Positions 16,254 through 23,633 are shown, counted from the first letter of the stretch. The stretch is 64,000 nt of DNA from Micromonospora sp. CB01531 (GCF_001905095.1 NZ_LWLS01000024.1:62001-126000), one strand, 5' to 3'. Numbers and translations are program-made. Notes: generated by a model from the sequence alone, not told the origin.

Positions 16254-16670
16254 GTGATCGAGCGGCTTGAACCTCTGGTCGGACGGTGGCGATCGAGCGG
16301 CCGCGCGGTGGACGGTGTGCAGATCGCCGGCACGGACGCCTACGAGTGGTTTCCGGGTGGCGGGTTCCTGGTGCATCACGTCGACGTGCAGATGGGCGAG
16401 GACCGAGTGCAGGTGATCGAGATGATCGGCGACCCGGACCCGACTGACGGCGGCCGGCTGCGGATGCGGGCGTTCGACGACCAGGGCGGATACGGCGAGA
16501 TGCGGGCAAGCGTCGACGACGCCGGTGTCTGGACATTCGCCGGGGACACGATGCGCACGACGCTGACCATCGACCCCGACGGCAAGACGATGGCAGCGAA
16601 ATGGGAGCGCTCACCCGACGGCGCAACCTGGGTGGACTGGATGGACATGGAGTTCGCCCGCGAAGCGTGA
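16254..16670 (+). CDS. DUF1579-like protein
   Basis: The 138-residue protein begins ERLEPLVGRWRSSGRAVDG and has the beta-barrel pattern of DUF1579/lipocalin-like proteins (YEWFPGGGFLVHHVD, VIEMIGDP, a closing SPDGATWVDWMDMEF). The GTG at 16254 has GGAGG 9 nt upstream; the nearer GTG at 16245 abuts that site. It is divergent from the ArsR/AHSA1 unit and probably shares its regulation. The role is unknown. Confidence 0.72.
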   Translation: MIERLEPLVGRWRSSGRAVDGVQIAGTDAYEWFPGGGFLVHHVDVQMGEDRVQVIEMIGDPDPTDGGRLRMRAFDDQGGYGEMRASVDDAGVWTFAGDTMRTTLTIDPDGKTMAAKWERSPDGATWVDWMDMEFAREA

Positions 16671-16747
16671 GCGCCGGCGCCCCGAGACCCTACCCAGTCG
16701 ACCGCCACCCGTCCGGATTAATCGCTTGCCCGCGCTGCGGCGCCGTT

Positions 16748-17077
16748 GTGCAACGGTTCCGCCTGGACCTGCCGGCCGACCTGTTCGGCGCGGTGCTGCC
16801 GGTGCTGACCGGCCTCGACGCGGTGCCCCGCACCGCCACCCCGCACGGCAGCGGATACCTGGTCGAGGGCGACGTGCCGGCCGGGCGGGTGCACGCGCTG
16901 GAACAACGGCTGCCCGCGCTGACCCGGGGCGAGGGGACGCTCGAATCGGAGTTCGGCCACTACCGACCGGTCCGCGGCCCCGCCCCCAGCCGGCCCCGCT
17001 GGGACCACGACCCTCTCCACCGCAAGGAGTACCTGCTCGCCGTGGCCCGCCGGGTCACCGCCCGTGCCGAGCGGTGA
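16748..17077 (+). pseudogene. C-terminal relic of a TetM/OtrA-type ribosomal-protection GTPase
   Basis: The 109 residues after 16748 match only the last domain (EF-G domain V region) of tetracycline-resistance-type elongation factors: VQRFRLDLPADLFGAVL, VPAGRVHALEQRLPALTRG, GTLESEFGHYRP and DPLHRKEYLLAVARRV. The GTPase domain and domains II-IV are absent. Upstream is a short unrelated stretch, and the DUF1579-like gene ends at 16670. It cannot protect ribosomes as it stands. It overlaps the converging DUF6058 gene by 23 nt. Confidence 0.75.
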
Positions 17078-17666
17078 CCCGGCGCGGATACCGGGCCCGC
17101 ACCGCGTCGATGCAGGTGTCCCGCGAGGTCGGGCCGCCGAACCGGAGCCGGTCGTACCCGGTGAACGCCGGCTCCAGCGTGTCCAGCTCGTCGACCAGCG
17201 CATGCAGCCGGTCCAGCCAGGCCGCCGACCCCGCGTCCGGCGCGGCGAGCGCCGCCTCGATCGCCGTGGTCAGCTCGTCCTTGCGCCGGATGTTTCCCGG
17301 CGTCACCGAGCGCAGGCACACGTACCGCCCGCTCAGGTAGGCATCCCACTCGGCCGCGCCCTGCGCCGGGTCGGCCCAGTGCCCGACGAACCCCTCCGCC
17401 AGCAGCTCCGGGCCGCCCGCCCGCTCCGCCAGCGCGAACAGGTCGGCCGGCACCATCTCCGCGCGGTCCGAGCGCAGATAGCCCGGCAACGGCAGCCGCC
17501 GGTCCAGCATCAACCGGCGTACGCCGTCCGGGTCCCGCCCGGTCGCCGCGCACAGCTCCGTCAGCACCACGAACTGACCGCTGACGTACGCGTCGTCCGC
17601 CGCCGTCATCGGGTGCTCCCCGTTGACATCGCGGAACCGCTCCGCCACCCGACGCCGCAACTCCAT
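17055..17666 (-). CDS. DUF6058 family protein
   Basis: This 203-residue soluble protein contains SGQFVVLTELCAATGRDP, RRLPLPGYLRSDRAEMVP, EWDAYLSGRYVCLRSVTP and a terminal FTGYDRLRFGGPTSRDTCID. I recognise this pattern as DUF6058, a family often labelled as natural-product associated although no reaction is known. Conserved Cys residues may bind metal. Length is normal. It converges on and overlaps the ribosomal-protection relic. Confidence 0.65.
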   Translation of the reverse strand: MELRRRVAERFRDVNGEHPMTAADDAYVSGQFVVLTELCAATGRDPDGVRRLMLDRRLPLPGYLRSDRAEMVPADLFALAERAGGPELLAEGFVGHWADPAQGAAEWDAYLSGRYVCLRSVTPGNIRRKDELTTAIEAALAAPDAGSAAWLDRLHALVDELDTLEPAFTGYDRLRFGGPTSRDTCIDAVRARYPRRVTARHGR

Positions 17667-17870
17667 CCCGGCCTTCCTTCCTTCGAGCCCCGGCGACAGG
17701 CTAGGCGCCGCAGCCTTCGGTGCCCGCCGAACCGTCCGGGGGAAAACGCCGCGATGCCCGCCGTGCAGCGGAGACCCAGGCGCGGCTCAGATAGGTCCCA
17801 GATCCCGGCGAACCCACGCTGTCGGACCCCATCGGTAGCGTGGGCCCGCACGGACTTGGGAGGACGAATC

Positions 17871-19238
17871 ATGGCAAAAGGCCGGGAGAAGGTCAGCGCC
17901 ACCTGCGCCGAGTGTGGCCACACGCGATCCGTGCGTGCGGCACTCGTCCGCAGCTTCGACGCGCTCGTCTGCGCCCGCCACCGCCTCCTCGACCCGCCAG
18001 CCTCGCTGGTCGTGCCCGACGGCCACCTCGTGGCCGTCACCCCGGACATCGCTGGTTACTTCACCGGCTACACCGTCAGCGAACCGACCCCCGGCCAGGC
18101 ACGCTCGATCTGGCGCGCCACGGCGCTCGCCGCCGCCGCGACCGGCCGCCCCGCCCCACCGCCGCCACCGGACGACGACGTGTCGGCCTGGCAGCCGGTC
18201 ATCGACGCACTCACCGCCACACTCGGCCCTGACGGCTGGGAACTCGCTGACGCCGACTCCGAGCGCGGCCGCCGCGGCCGGATGTGGACAGTAAAGATCT
18301 ACACCGACTTCGGCTGGGCCGGATTCCTCGACGGGTCACCGCGGCAGATCGCCGCAGACCTGGCAACGATCCGCGACGACTACGCCCGTCAGACAGCCGC
18401 TGCCGGGCTGACCTGTCCCCGCTGCGACACCGACCTGTCCCCGACCGCGCCCGCCAGTCGCTGCGACTGCGGCTCGATCGCCTGGCAGCCGGTCGCCTGG
18501 AATGCCAATGACTGGGTGTCGGCGATCCACGACGCGCTGGCCTACATCGACGACGCCCCACCCTATGAGGTCGCCGCCGAGCAGGTGCTACTCACCTGTC
18601 TGCTCGAACCCCACATCGAGTTGTATGTGGGCGACCCACGGCTGCCAGCGGTCACCTTCGAGGACATTGCGGCTGCGCTGCAGGTGCTCGTCCCAGACGC
18701 GCGCTGGGCGACGATCGGGGAACGGTTGCGTGCCGTGCTGCCGGTCGGTGCCCGCTGGGAGGGCGGCCGAGCCGCGCAACTGCGTCAGGCAGCGAGCGCC
18801 CTGGGTTACGAGTTGGTCCGCACCCACCCGATCGACGACCTGCGCATCCCCTGCCTGGTGGCGGGCGACGACACCGACCGCGGCCTACCGAAATGGTTCG
18901 ACGTCACCGCTGCCGGCGAAGGCTGGCAGCTCCAGATTGACGCTGACGCCGGGCGGCTGCGGCAGCGGTGCGTCGACGACCATCCGGACGTGGACGACGA
19001 AGACCTCGGCGAGGCCATCGACCAGGTGCTGGACGACCTCATGCTCTCCGACGATGACGTCGCGTGGGCGGTAGCCACCTATTGGTGGGAAGGCGCCCTC
19101 GCGATCGCGCGCCCGATCGACGACCCGTGCGACGTCGCGGCGCTGTCCGCAGCACTGCACGAGGGCGTTGAGGCGGTAGCTGCCCTCCACGCCACCGTCA
19201 GCACCCGCGTCACCGCCTTCCTAACCGATGCCAAGTAG
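17871..19238 (+). CDS. Hypothetical protein with two zinc-ribbon-like Cys motifs
   Basis: The family of this 455-residue acidic protein is not recognised. Two Cys clusters are visible: CAECGH near residue 10 with a later C-x-x-H, and CPRCDTD followed by CDCGS at about 183-204. Between and after them are Trp-rich strands (MWTVKIYTDFGWAGFLDG) and helical regions, ending in ALHEGVEAVAALHATVSTR. GGGAGGA precedes ATG 17871 by 7 nt. Base composition is slightly less GC-extreme than the flanks and it borders the tRNA island, so it may be accessory DNA. A nucleic-acid or scaffold role is only a guess. Confidence 0.6.
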   Translation: MAKGREKVSATCAECGHTRSVRAALVRSFDALVCARHRLLDPPASLVVPDGHLVAVTPDIAGYFTGYTVSEPTPGQARSIWRATALAAAATGRPAPPPPPDDDVSAWQPVIDALTATLGPDGWELADADSERGRRGRMWTVKIYTDFGWAGFLDGSPRQIAADLATIRDDYARQTAAAGLTCPRCDTDLSPTAPASRCDCGSIAWQPVAWNANDWVSAIHDALAYIDDAPPYEVAAEQVLLTCLLEPHIELYVGDPRLPAVTFEDIAAALQVLVPDARWATIGERLRAVLPVGARWEGGRAAQLRQAASALGYELVRTHPIDDLRIPCLVAGDDTDRGLPKWFDVTAAGEGWQLQIDADAGRLRQRCVDDHPDVDDEDLGEAIDQVLDDLMLSDDDVAWAVATYWWEGALAIARPIDDPCDVAALSAALHEGVEAVAALHATVSTRVTAFLTDAK

Positions 19239-19571
19239 AGCGTCCCGCCGATCCTCAATGGAGCTCGCCAGGCGGTCACGTCGAACCCCGGCGAGACGCC
19301 CGAGGAAGCCGCCCGCCGTGAGCTACTGGAAGAGACAGGCCTGACAGCGGGGAAGCTCCACCCGCTGTGGAGTGGTCCGCGCCCATACGAGGAGGGCTTC
19401 CCCCACACCGTGACGGTCCACGTCTTCCACGGCACCACCATTGCACGACAGGAGGACGTGGTGCTCGGAGAGGGACGCGCCATGGTGTTCGTCCCCCGGG
19501 ATGAGGTACTCGACCGTGAGCTGGCGGTCTCCTCGGCGCTGGTCCTGTCCCGCCATCTCGAGGGCGCGTGA
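19238..19571 (+). pseudogene. NUDIX hydrolase relic, 5'-truncated and frameshifted
   Basis: One frame reads DPQWSSPGGHVEP, the strand leading into a NUDIX box. The next frame continues PGETPEEAARRELLEETGL and runs to a stop at 19571 (VFVPRDEVLDRELAVSS). The two halves join only if one C is removed from the CCCC run at 19286-19289. The N-terminal strands are missing because the relic abuts the stop of the preceding gene. It is inactive as written unless the frameshift is a sequencing error. Confidence 0.7.
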
Positions 19572-19679
19572 CCCGTGCCGGCTGATGCAGGGCGTACGAA
19601 TATTCATTGCGGTCCGCCCGCCGGCCCGCCTACCGTGAGCGGGCAACATCAACTGGCACCACCACGCAGGGAGCACACC

Positions 19680-19802
19680 GTGTCGCAGCAGAACCGCACC
19701 CAGGCCGAGCGGCCCACGCCGCGCGGCGGTGCCCTGCTGCCGGAATCCGGCCTGGGCGGCTGCCGACGGCAGCTCTGGCAATCCGGGTGGTGGCGCGTCT
19801 AG
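19680..19802 (+). CDS. Candidate Trp-rich leader peptide upstream of tRNA-Trp
   Basis: This 40-codon ORF begins GTG after a GGGAG site. It has Trp at codons 33, 37 and 38 (LWQSGWWRV, then stop). Twenty-one nt later a strong intrinsic terminator begins, and 15 nt after that lies tRNA-Trp. This order of Trp codons, terminator and target is the attenuator layout known for trp operons, here apparently aimed at a tRNA gene. Translation is unproven. Confidence 0.5.
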   Translation: MSQQNRTQAERPTPRGGALLPESGLGGCRRQLWQSGWWRV

Positions 19803-19860
19803 CGCCGGCGCGATCCACGCGCAGCCGCCCGCCCCGCGATCAGGGACCGGGCGGCTTTTT
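19754..19860 (+). promoter_or_regulatory. Candidate transcription attenuator (antiterminator/terminator pair)
   Basis: GGGCGGCTGC at 19754-19763, inside the leader ORF, is the exact reverse complement of GCAGCCGCCC at 19821-19830. The latter contains the 5' arm of the terminator at 19824-19860, so the two pairings are mutually exclusive. A local hairpin (GCTGCC/GGCAGC) can sequester the upstream strand. The three Trp codons lie between the two strands. These pairings are read directly; regulation is inferred. Confidence 0.5.
19824..19860 (+). terminator. Intrinsic terminator upstream of tRNA-Trp
   Basis: GCCGCCCG (19824-19831) pairs with CGGGCGGC (19848-19855), followed at once by TTTTT. It is the clearest T-tract terminator in the window. 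With the tRNA starting 15 nt later, transcription entering from the leader would stop before tRNA-Trp unless the hairpin is prevented. Confidence 0.85.
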
Positions 19861-19875
19861 CGTCACCCCGCTCCG

Positions 19876-19947
19876 AGGGGCGTAGCTCAACGGAAGAGCA
19901 CCGGATTCCAACTCCGACGGTTGCAGGTTCGAATCCTGTCGCCCCTG
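19876..19947 (+). tRNA. tRNA-Trp (CCA)
   Basis: The acceptor AGGGGCG pairs with CGCCCCT; D stem GCTC/GAGC; anticodon loop TTCCAAC gives CCA; T arm GCAGG-TTCGAAT-CCTGT. The body closely resembles actinobacterial tRNA-Trp, but the D loop is short (7 nt) and the top anticodon-stem pair is a C-A mismatch. The 3' CCA is not encoded. It sits just behind the leader and terminator described above. Confidence 0.88.
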
Positions 19948-20056
19948 CTTCACCCCGTCCCGGCCGCCAGCCGGCGACGTCGCATCTTCTCAACTCCAGA
20001 GTGGACGGCATGAGTACTGTCCCGGCCCGGCGTCCCACCCGACGCCGGCCGGGCCT

Positions 20057-20129
20057 CCGGGACGAGGGAGCTGGCTGACCCGCTCGCCTTGGGCGCGAGG
20101 GACACGCGGTTCGATTCCGCGGTCCCGGA
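20057..20129 (+). tRNA. tRNA-Pro (TGG)
   Basis: The acceptor CCGGGAC pairs with GTCCCGG; anticodon stem CTCGC/GCGAG with loop CTTGGGC gives anticodon TGG; T arm CGCGG-TTCGATT-CCGCG. The D arm is GGG/CCC with a 10-nt loop. The discriminator is A and CCA is not encoded. It is the second gene of the tRNA cluster. Confidence 0.82.
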
Positions 20130-20160
20130 CTTTCGCGGACGGCAACCCGCCGTCCCGCAC

Positions 20161-20233
20161 GGGCCGTTGGAGCAGCTGGCAGCTCACCCGGTGCTCACCC
20201 GGGAGGTCACGGGTTCGAGTCCCGTACGGCCTA
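20161..20233 (+). tRNA. tRNA with anticodon CTC (Glu-type), unusual G33
   Basis: All stems pair: GGGCCGT/ACGGCCT (first pair G-U), GAGC/GCTC, CCCGG/CCGGG and ACGGG/CCCGT. The seven-base anticodon loop is TGCTCAC, placing CTC at 34-36 and G at 33, where U is nearly universal. By position it would read GAG (Glu), but identity is uncertain; a shifted reading as CAC would break the stem. CCA is not encoded. Confidence 0.7.
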
Positions 20234-20260
20234 CGCCGGTCCCACCTCCGGGACCACCTC

Positions 20261-20334
20261 GCGGTTGTAGCGCAGTCAGGCAGCGCGTCACCTTGCCATG
20301 GTGAAGATCGCCGGTTCGAATCCGGCCAGCCGCG
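20261..20334 (+). tRNA. tRNA-Gly (GCC)
   Basis: The acceptor GCGGTTG pairs with CAGCCGC (one G-U); D stem GCGC/GCGC; anticodon stem TCACC/GGTGA with loop TTGCCAT gives GCC; T arm GCCGG-TTCGAAT-CCGGC. The discriminator is G rather than the usual T of bacterial tRNA-Gly. CCA is not encoded. It is the last gene of the left tRNA group. Confidence 0.85.
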
Positions 20335-20340
20335 ACCCGC

Positions 20341-20381
20341 CTAAGTTCACGGGAACTGAAGTTGCTTCAGGACGAACTTAG
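20341..20381. repeat. Nested inverted repeat after tRNA-Gly
   Basis: The outer arms CTAAGTTC (20341-20348) and GAACTTAG (20374-20381) are exact complements. Inside, CTGAAG-TTG-CTTCAG forms a second stem. The AT-rich arms differ from the surrounding DNA. It starts 7 nt after tRNA-Gly, so it may be a transcript-ending structure or a recombination-site remnant. There is no T tract on the plus strand. Confidence 0.5.
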
Positions 20382-20926
20382 AACCCCTCCAACGCCTTGA
20401 CCAGCACCTCGCCTCTATGTTCCGGATGAAGTTCAGCCGGCTTAGACCGGAGCGTCGTCAGACGGCGGCCTTTCGGACTCCTGCGTAGTTCCCGCAGGAG
20501 TCCAGTCGTCGATGTCGTCGGGCCAGGGTGCGGGGCGTCCCTGGTCATCCAGAAGCCGGTTTCGACGCCAGCGTCGACCAAGTCAGCGTGAGGGCCGCCC
20601 GTTTGGCTTCGGTCGTGGAAACGGGGCCCAGATGGGCGTCCTTTCTGGGCCAAGGGCGGAGTGTTTCTCGATGAGCAATGTGCGCGAGTTTGGGTCCCGC
20701 CCTGGAGGCACTGGCGGGTGGGCGCAAGCATGTCGCTCACCCGCCGGGACCGCCTGTGATGTCGTGGTCATGATGGACGGGCCATGATCCTCTGTCGCTG
20801 GCGACATCCATGGAGCCTCCGACCGGCTATTCGGAGACGTACTCGCCTTCGAGAAGTCGTTCGGCGCGGCGAACGCGAGAAGGACGCCGCGGTGCCGGTG
20901 AGCTGGCGGCGATCGACTCGTGCGAT
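20382..20926. other. Gene-poor stretch inside the tRNA island
   Basis: About 545 bp with no recognisable gene apart from the hairpin at 20475-20503. Small frames on both strands have no family resemblance. The mixed composition and many near-frames suggest decayed sequence. Confidence 0.4.
20475..20503. repeat. 11-bp perfect hairpin with 7-nt loop
   Basis: GGACTCCTGCG (20475-20485) and CGCAGGAGTCC (20493-20503) are perfect complements around the loop TAGTTCC. Stem and loop size resemble a long anticodon arm, but no tRNA surrounds it. It lies in gene-poor DNA between the tRNA cluster and the reductase gene. Function unknown. Confidence 0.5.
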
Positions 20927-21484
20927 TCAGCGCACGCGACGGTAGTGCATGGCCACCACGCCGTTGCGGAGCGGCTCCGCCGAGACCAGCTCGAGCTGGC
21001 GCGTGCCGGGCAGCCCGCCCTGGTAAAGCGTCGGGCCGTGGCCGGCGATCCTGGGATGGACGAGCAGCTTGTATTCGTCGATCAGGTCCAGCCGGTCGAG
21101 CTCGGTCGCGAGCTTGCCGCTTCCGAGGAGGACCCCGGCCGGGGTCGCGTCCTTGAGCTTCTGCACGCCCTCGCGCAGATCGCCGGCGATGTGGTGGCTG
21201 TTGGTCCACGGGAAGTCCTTGCGCGTCGACGACACCACGTACTTGGGTTTGGCCTCCAGCTTGACCGCCCAATCGCGCATGGCCGGCGGCGCCTGCTCGT
21301 CGCCGCGGGCGACGGCCGGCCAGTAGCTTTCCATCATCTCGTAGGTGACGCGACCCCACAGCATGGCCCCGGCTGTGTCCATGAGGCGGGTGAAGAGGGC
21401 GTGCGTCTCGTCGTCGGCGATCCCCTCCTGATGGTCGACGCAACCGTCCAGGGTGAGGTTAAGGTTGAAGGTAAGGAGTCCCAT
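20927..21484 (-). CDS. Dihydrofolate-reductase-like (RibD C-terminal) protein
   Basis: The 185-residue protein begins MGLLTFNLNLTLDGCVDHQ and contains AGAMLWGRVTYEMMESYWP, KYVVSSTRKDFPW, GVLLGSGKLATELDRLDLID and YKLLVHPRIAGHGPTLY, the standard pattern of RibD-C/YyaP-type reductases. These bind NADPH; the physiological substrate is usually unknown. Met 21484 is preferred over a Met seven codons upstream because similarity starts there. It sits between the tRNA cluster and the integrase relic. Confidence 0.88.
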   Translation of the reverse strand: MGLLTFNLNLTLDGCVDHQEGIADDETHALFTRLMDTAGAMLWGRVTYEMMESYWPAVARGDEQAPPAMRDWAVKLEAKPKYVVSSTRKDFPWTNSHHIAGDLREGVQKLKDATPAGVLLGSGKLATELDRLDLIDEYKLLVHPRIAGHGPTLYQGGLPGTRQLELVSAEPLRNGVVAMHYRRVR

Positions 21485-21714
21485 ACCCGGCGACTCTAAC
21501 GCCACTACGGCGTCGCATCAGCGAGCTCGAGGTACACACGCCCCGTCTCGTGGACGTCGTCGGTCTGGACGAGCCTGCGCTCGCCTCCTCCATGCGGAGA
21601 TCATGGCTCGCTCGCTGCCGACTGTTGCGCGACCCATGGCGATAAGGCCAAGCACCCACGACCAGGGCGGGTCCTAGACTCACGCCCCATGAAACCCGCC
21701 GGAGGGCGCCGGGA

Positions 21715-22313
21715 CCCAAACTTGCGCCCGTCCTTGATGTCGTCTAGATCGAGTTTCGTGGTTCCGTTGATGCGGACGCCGATCTTGGCCATCAGCCGGC
21801 AGGCGATGTAGTCGCGCGCTTCGGTGTTGAACTTCCTGGTGTTCTCCAGGTCCGCGCGCCAAGCCCCGAAGAGCTGTTTGAGCACCGCCTCGGGCGGGGG
21901 AACACGGATCAGCCCTTCTTGGTGGCCACGGGGGCGGTTGAGGTCGTCCAGTGGACCTTCCGGGGCGTGGCCAGTGATGTTGTAGATCTCGGCGGCGTGG
22001 CGCTTCTCCAAGTAGGTAAAGAACACCGTGATCGAGCAGGACTGTGCGGTCTTGGTCGTCTCGCCATGCCTTTCAGGTGCCTGCCGAAGTATCGGTCCGC
22101 GTCGGAGGGCTCCATCTCCCACAGAGGCTTGTCGAGCCACTCGCGCAGTGAGGTCAACGTGCGTACGTCGGCGCGGATGGTGCTGTCTGCCCAGCCCGCG
22201 CTCGATCGAGCAAGAACGAAGCCCGCCAGCGCGTCTGTCTCCAGAGCCTCGATCTCGACGGCGGTGGGCGGCTGACGGCGACTGCTCAGATCCTTCACGA
22301 GAGCGAGCGACAT
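21715..22313 (-). pseudogene. Tyrosine recombinase (integrase) relic
   Basis: From ATG 22313 an N-terminal SAM-like core-binding region is readable (DALAGFVLARSSAGWADSTI, TLTSLREWLDKPLWEME). The frame then breaks near 22060-22080 and continues in another frame (FFTYLEKRHAAEIYNITGH, KFNTEARDYIACRLMAKIG, VRINGTTKLDLDDIKDG). The second part ends at the first catalytic box (Arg I), and the His-x-x-Arg and Tyr boxes are missing. It is therefore inactive. It implies that a mobile element once integrated in or near this tRNA cluster. Confidence 0.7.
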
Positions 22314-22394
22314 CAGACCTCGACCTTCAACAGCGCAGGCGATCTTCCAATGAGGACGACAAGATTTAGAAATCCCTGAAATCAAGGAGACACG

Positions 22395-23594
22395 ATGGGT
22401 TTTACCCCGCTGGCCGGCACCCGGGCGCCGGTCCGGGTCTGGACCGACCCCTACAGCATCGAGGCGCAGGCGGCCAAGCAGCTGCGCAACATCGGCGCCC
22501 TGCCCTGGGTGCAGGGGGTCGCCGTCATGCCGGACGTGCACTTCGGCAAGGGCGCCACCGTCGGCTCGGTCATCGCGATGCGCCAGGCCGTCTCGCCGGC
22601 CGCGGTCGGCGTCGACATCGGCTGCGGCATGTCGGCGGTGCGTACCTCGCTCACCGCGGCCGACCTGCCTGACGACCTCGCCCCGCTGCGTACGGCGATC
22701 GAGGCGACCATTCCGGTCGGCTTCGCCAAGCGGGACGACGCGGTCGACCCGCGTCGGGTCCGCGGCCTGGAGCAGCGCGGCTGGGACGACTTCTGGCGGC
22801 GCTTCGGCACTCTCGACCGGAAGGTGGCGCAGCTGGAGACCCGGGCTCAGCGCCAGCTGGGCACCCTCGGCGGCGGTAACCACTTCATTGAGGTCTGCCT
22901 CGAGCAGGGCGGCCCGGACGACGGCCAGGTCTGGCTGATGCTGCACTCCGGGTCCCGCAACATCGGCAAGGAACTGGCCGAGCGGCACATCTCGGTGGCC
23001 CGCGGCCTGCCGCACAACGTCGACCTGCCCGACCGCGACCTCGCGGTGTTCCTCGCCGGCACCCCGGAGATGGACGCCTACCGTCGGGACCTCTGGTGGG
23101 CGCAGGAGTACGCGCGCCGCAACCGCGCCGTCATGCTCGCCCTGCTCTGCGGCGTGGTCCGCGACGAGTTCCCGCAGGTGACCTACGACGAGCCGATCAG
23201 CTGCCACCACAACTACGTGGCGGAGGAGACGTACGACGGGGTGGACGTGCTGGTGACCCGCAAGGGCGCCATTCGGGCCGGCAAGGGCGATCTCGGCATC
23301 ATCCCGGGGTCGATGGGCACCGGCTCGTACATCGTGCGCGGCAAGGGCTGTCTGGACGCTTACTGTTCGGCGTCGCACGGCGCCGGGCGCCGGATGTCGC
23401 GCGGTCAGGCGAAGCGGACCTACAGCACCGCGGACCTGGCGGCGCAGACGGCCGGCGTGGAGTGCCGCAAGGACGCCGGGGTGGTCGACGAGATCCCCGG
23501 CGCGTACAAGGACATCACCCAGGTGATGGCGCAGCAGGAGGACCTGGTCGAGGTGGTGGCGCACCTCAAGCAGGTTGTCTGCGTGAAGGGTTGA
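22395..23594 (+). CDS. rtcB: RNA-splicing ligase RtcB
   Basis: This 399-residue protein is intact with all RtcB motifs: MPDVHFGKG (Asp47, His49), VGVDIGCGM (Cys77), GGGNHF (His163), LHSGSR (His184), CHHNYV, GSMGTGS (306-311) and SASHGAGR, whose His328 forms the GMP adduct. RtcB joins 2',3'-cyclic phosphate or 3'-phosphate RNA ends to 5'-OH ends using GTP and Mn2+, and repairs cleaved tRNAs. AAGGAG is 7 nt before the ATG. No archease or RtcR-type regulator gene is adjacent. Four tRNA genes lie upstream, and two follow within 140 bp, the first only 39 nt after the stop. Confidence 0.95.
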   Translation: MGFTPLAGTRAPVRVWTDPYSIEAQAAKQLRNIGALPWVQGVAVMPDVHFGKGATVGSVIAMRQAVSPAAVGVDIGCGMSAVRTSLTAADLPDDLAPLRTAIEATIPVGFAKRDDAVDPRRVRGLEQRGWDDFWRRFGTLDRKVAQLETRAQRQLGTLGGGNHFIEVCLEQGGPDDGQVWLMLHSGSRNIGKELAERHISVARGLPHNVDLPDRDLAVFLAGTPEMDAYRRDLWWAQEYARRNRAVMLALLCGVVRDEFPQVTYDEPISCHHNYVAEETYDGVDVLVTRKGAIRAGKGDLGIIPGSMGTGSYIVRGKGCLDAYCSASHGAGRRMSRGQAKRTYSTADLAAQTAGVECRKDAGVVDEIPGAYKDITQVMAQQEDLVEVVAHLKQVVCVKG

Positions 23595-23597
23595 CCA

Positions 23598-23629
23598 GAC
23601 CGGCGCCCCGCGGGGGGAGGGCGCCGGTC
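23598..23629 (+). terminator. 11-bp hairpin between rtcB and tRNA-Arg
   Basis: GACCGGCGCCC (23598-23608) pairs perfectly with GGGCGCCGGTC (23619-23629), starting 3 nt after the rtcB stop and ending 4 nt before tRNA-Arg. Without a T tract it could be a terminator, or a processing or stability stem separating mRNA from tRNA in one transcript. Confidence 0.6.
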
Positions 23630-23633
23630 GCCC

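Noticed and set aside
16748..17077. Functional tetracycline resistance gene
   Set aside because: The GTPase domain and most other domains are missing.
19605..19620. Arginine-box-like palindrome GAATATTC near 19610
   Set aside because: Eight bases of symmetry only and no arginine gene follows; too weak to report.
19776..19860. T-box riboswitch for tRNA-Trp (CCGGGTGGTGGCGCG resembles the T-box core)
   Set aside because: The conserved ACC of the T-box bulge is absent and no stem I with a specifier loop is seen; a Trp-codon attenuator explains the sequence better.
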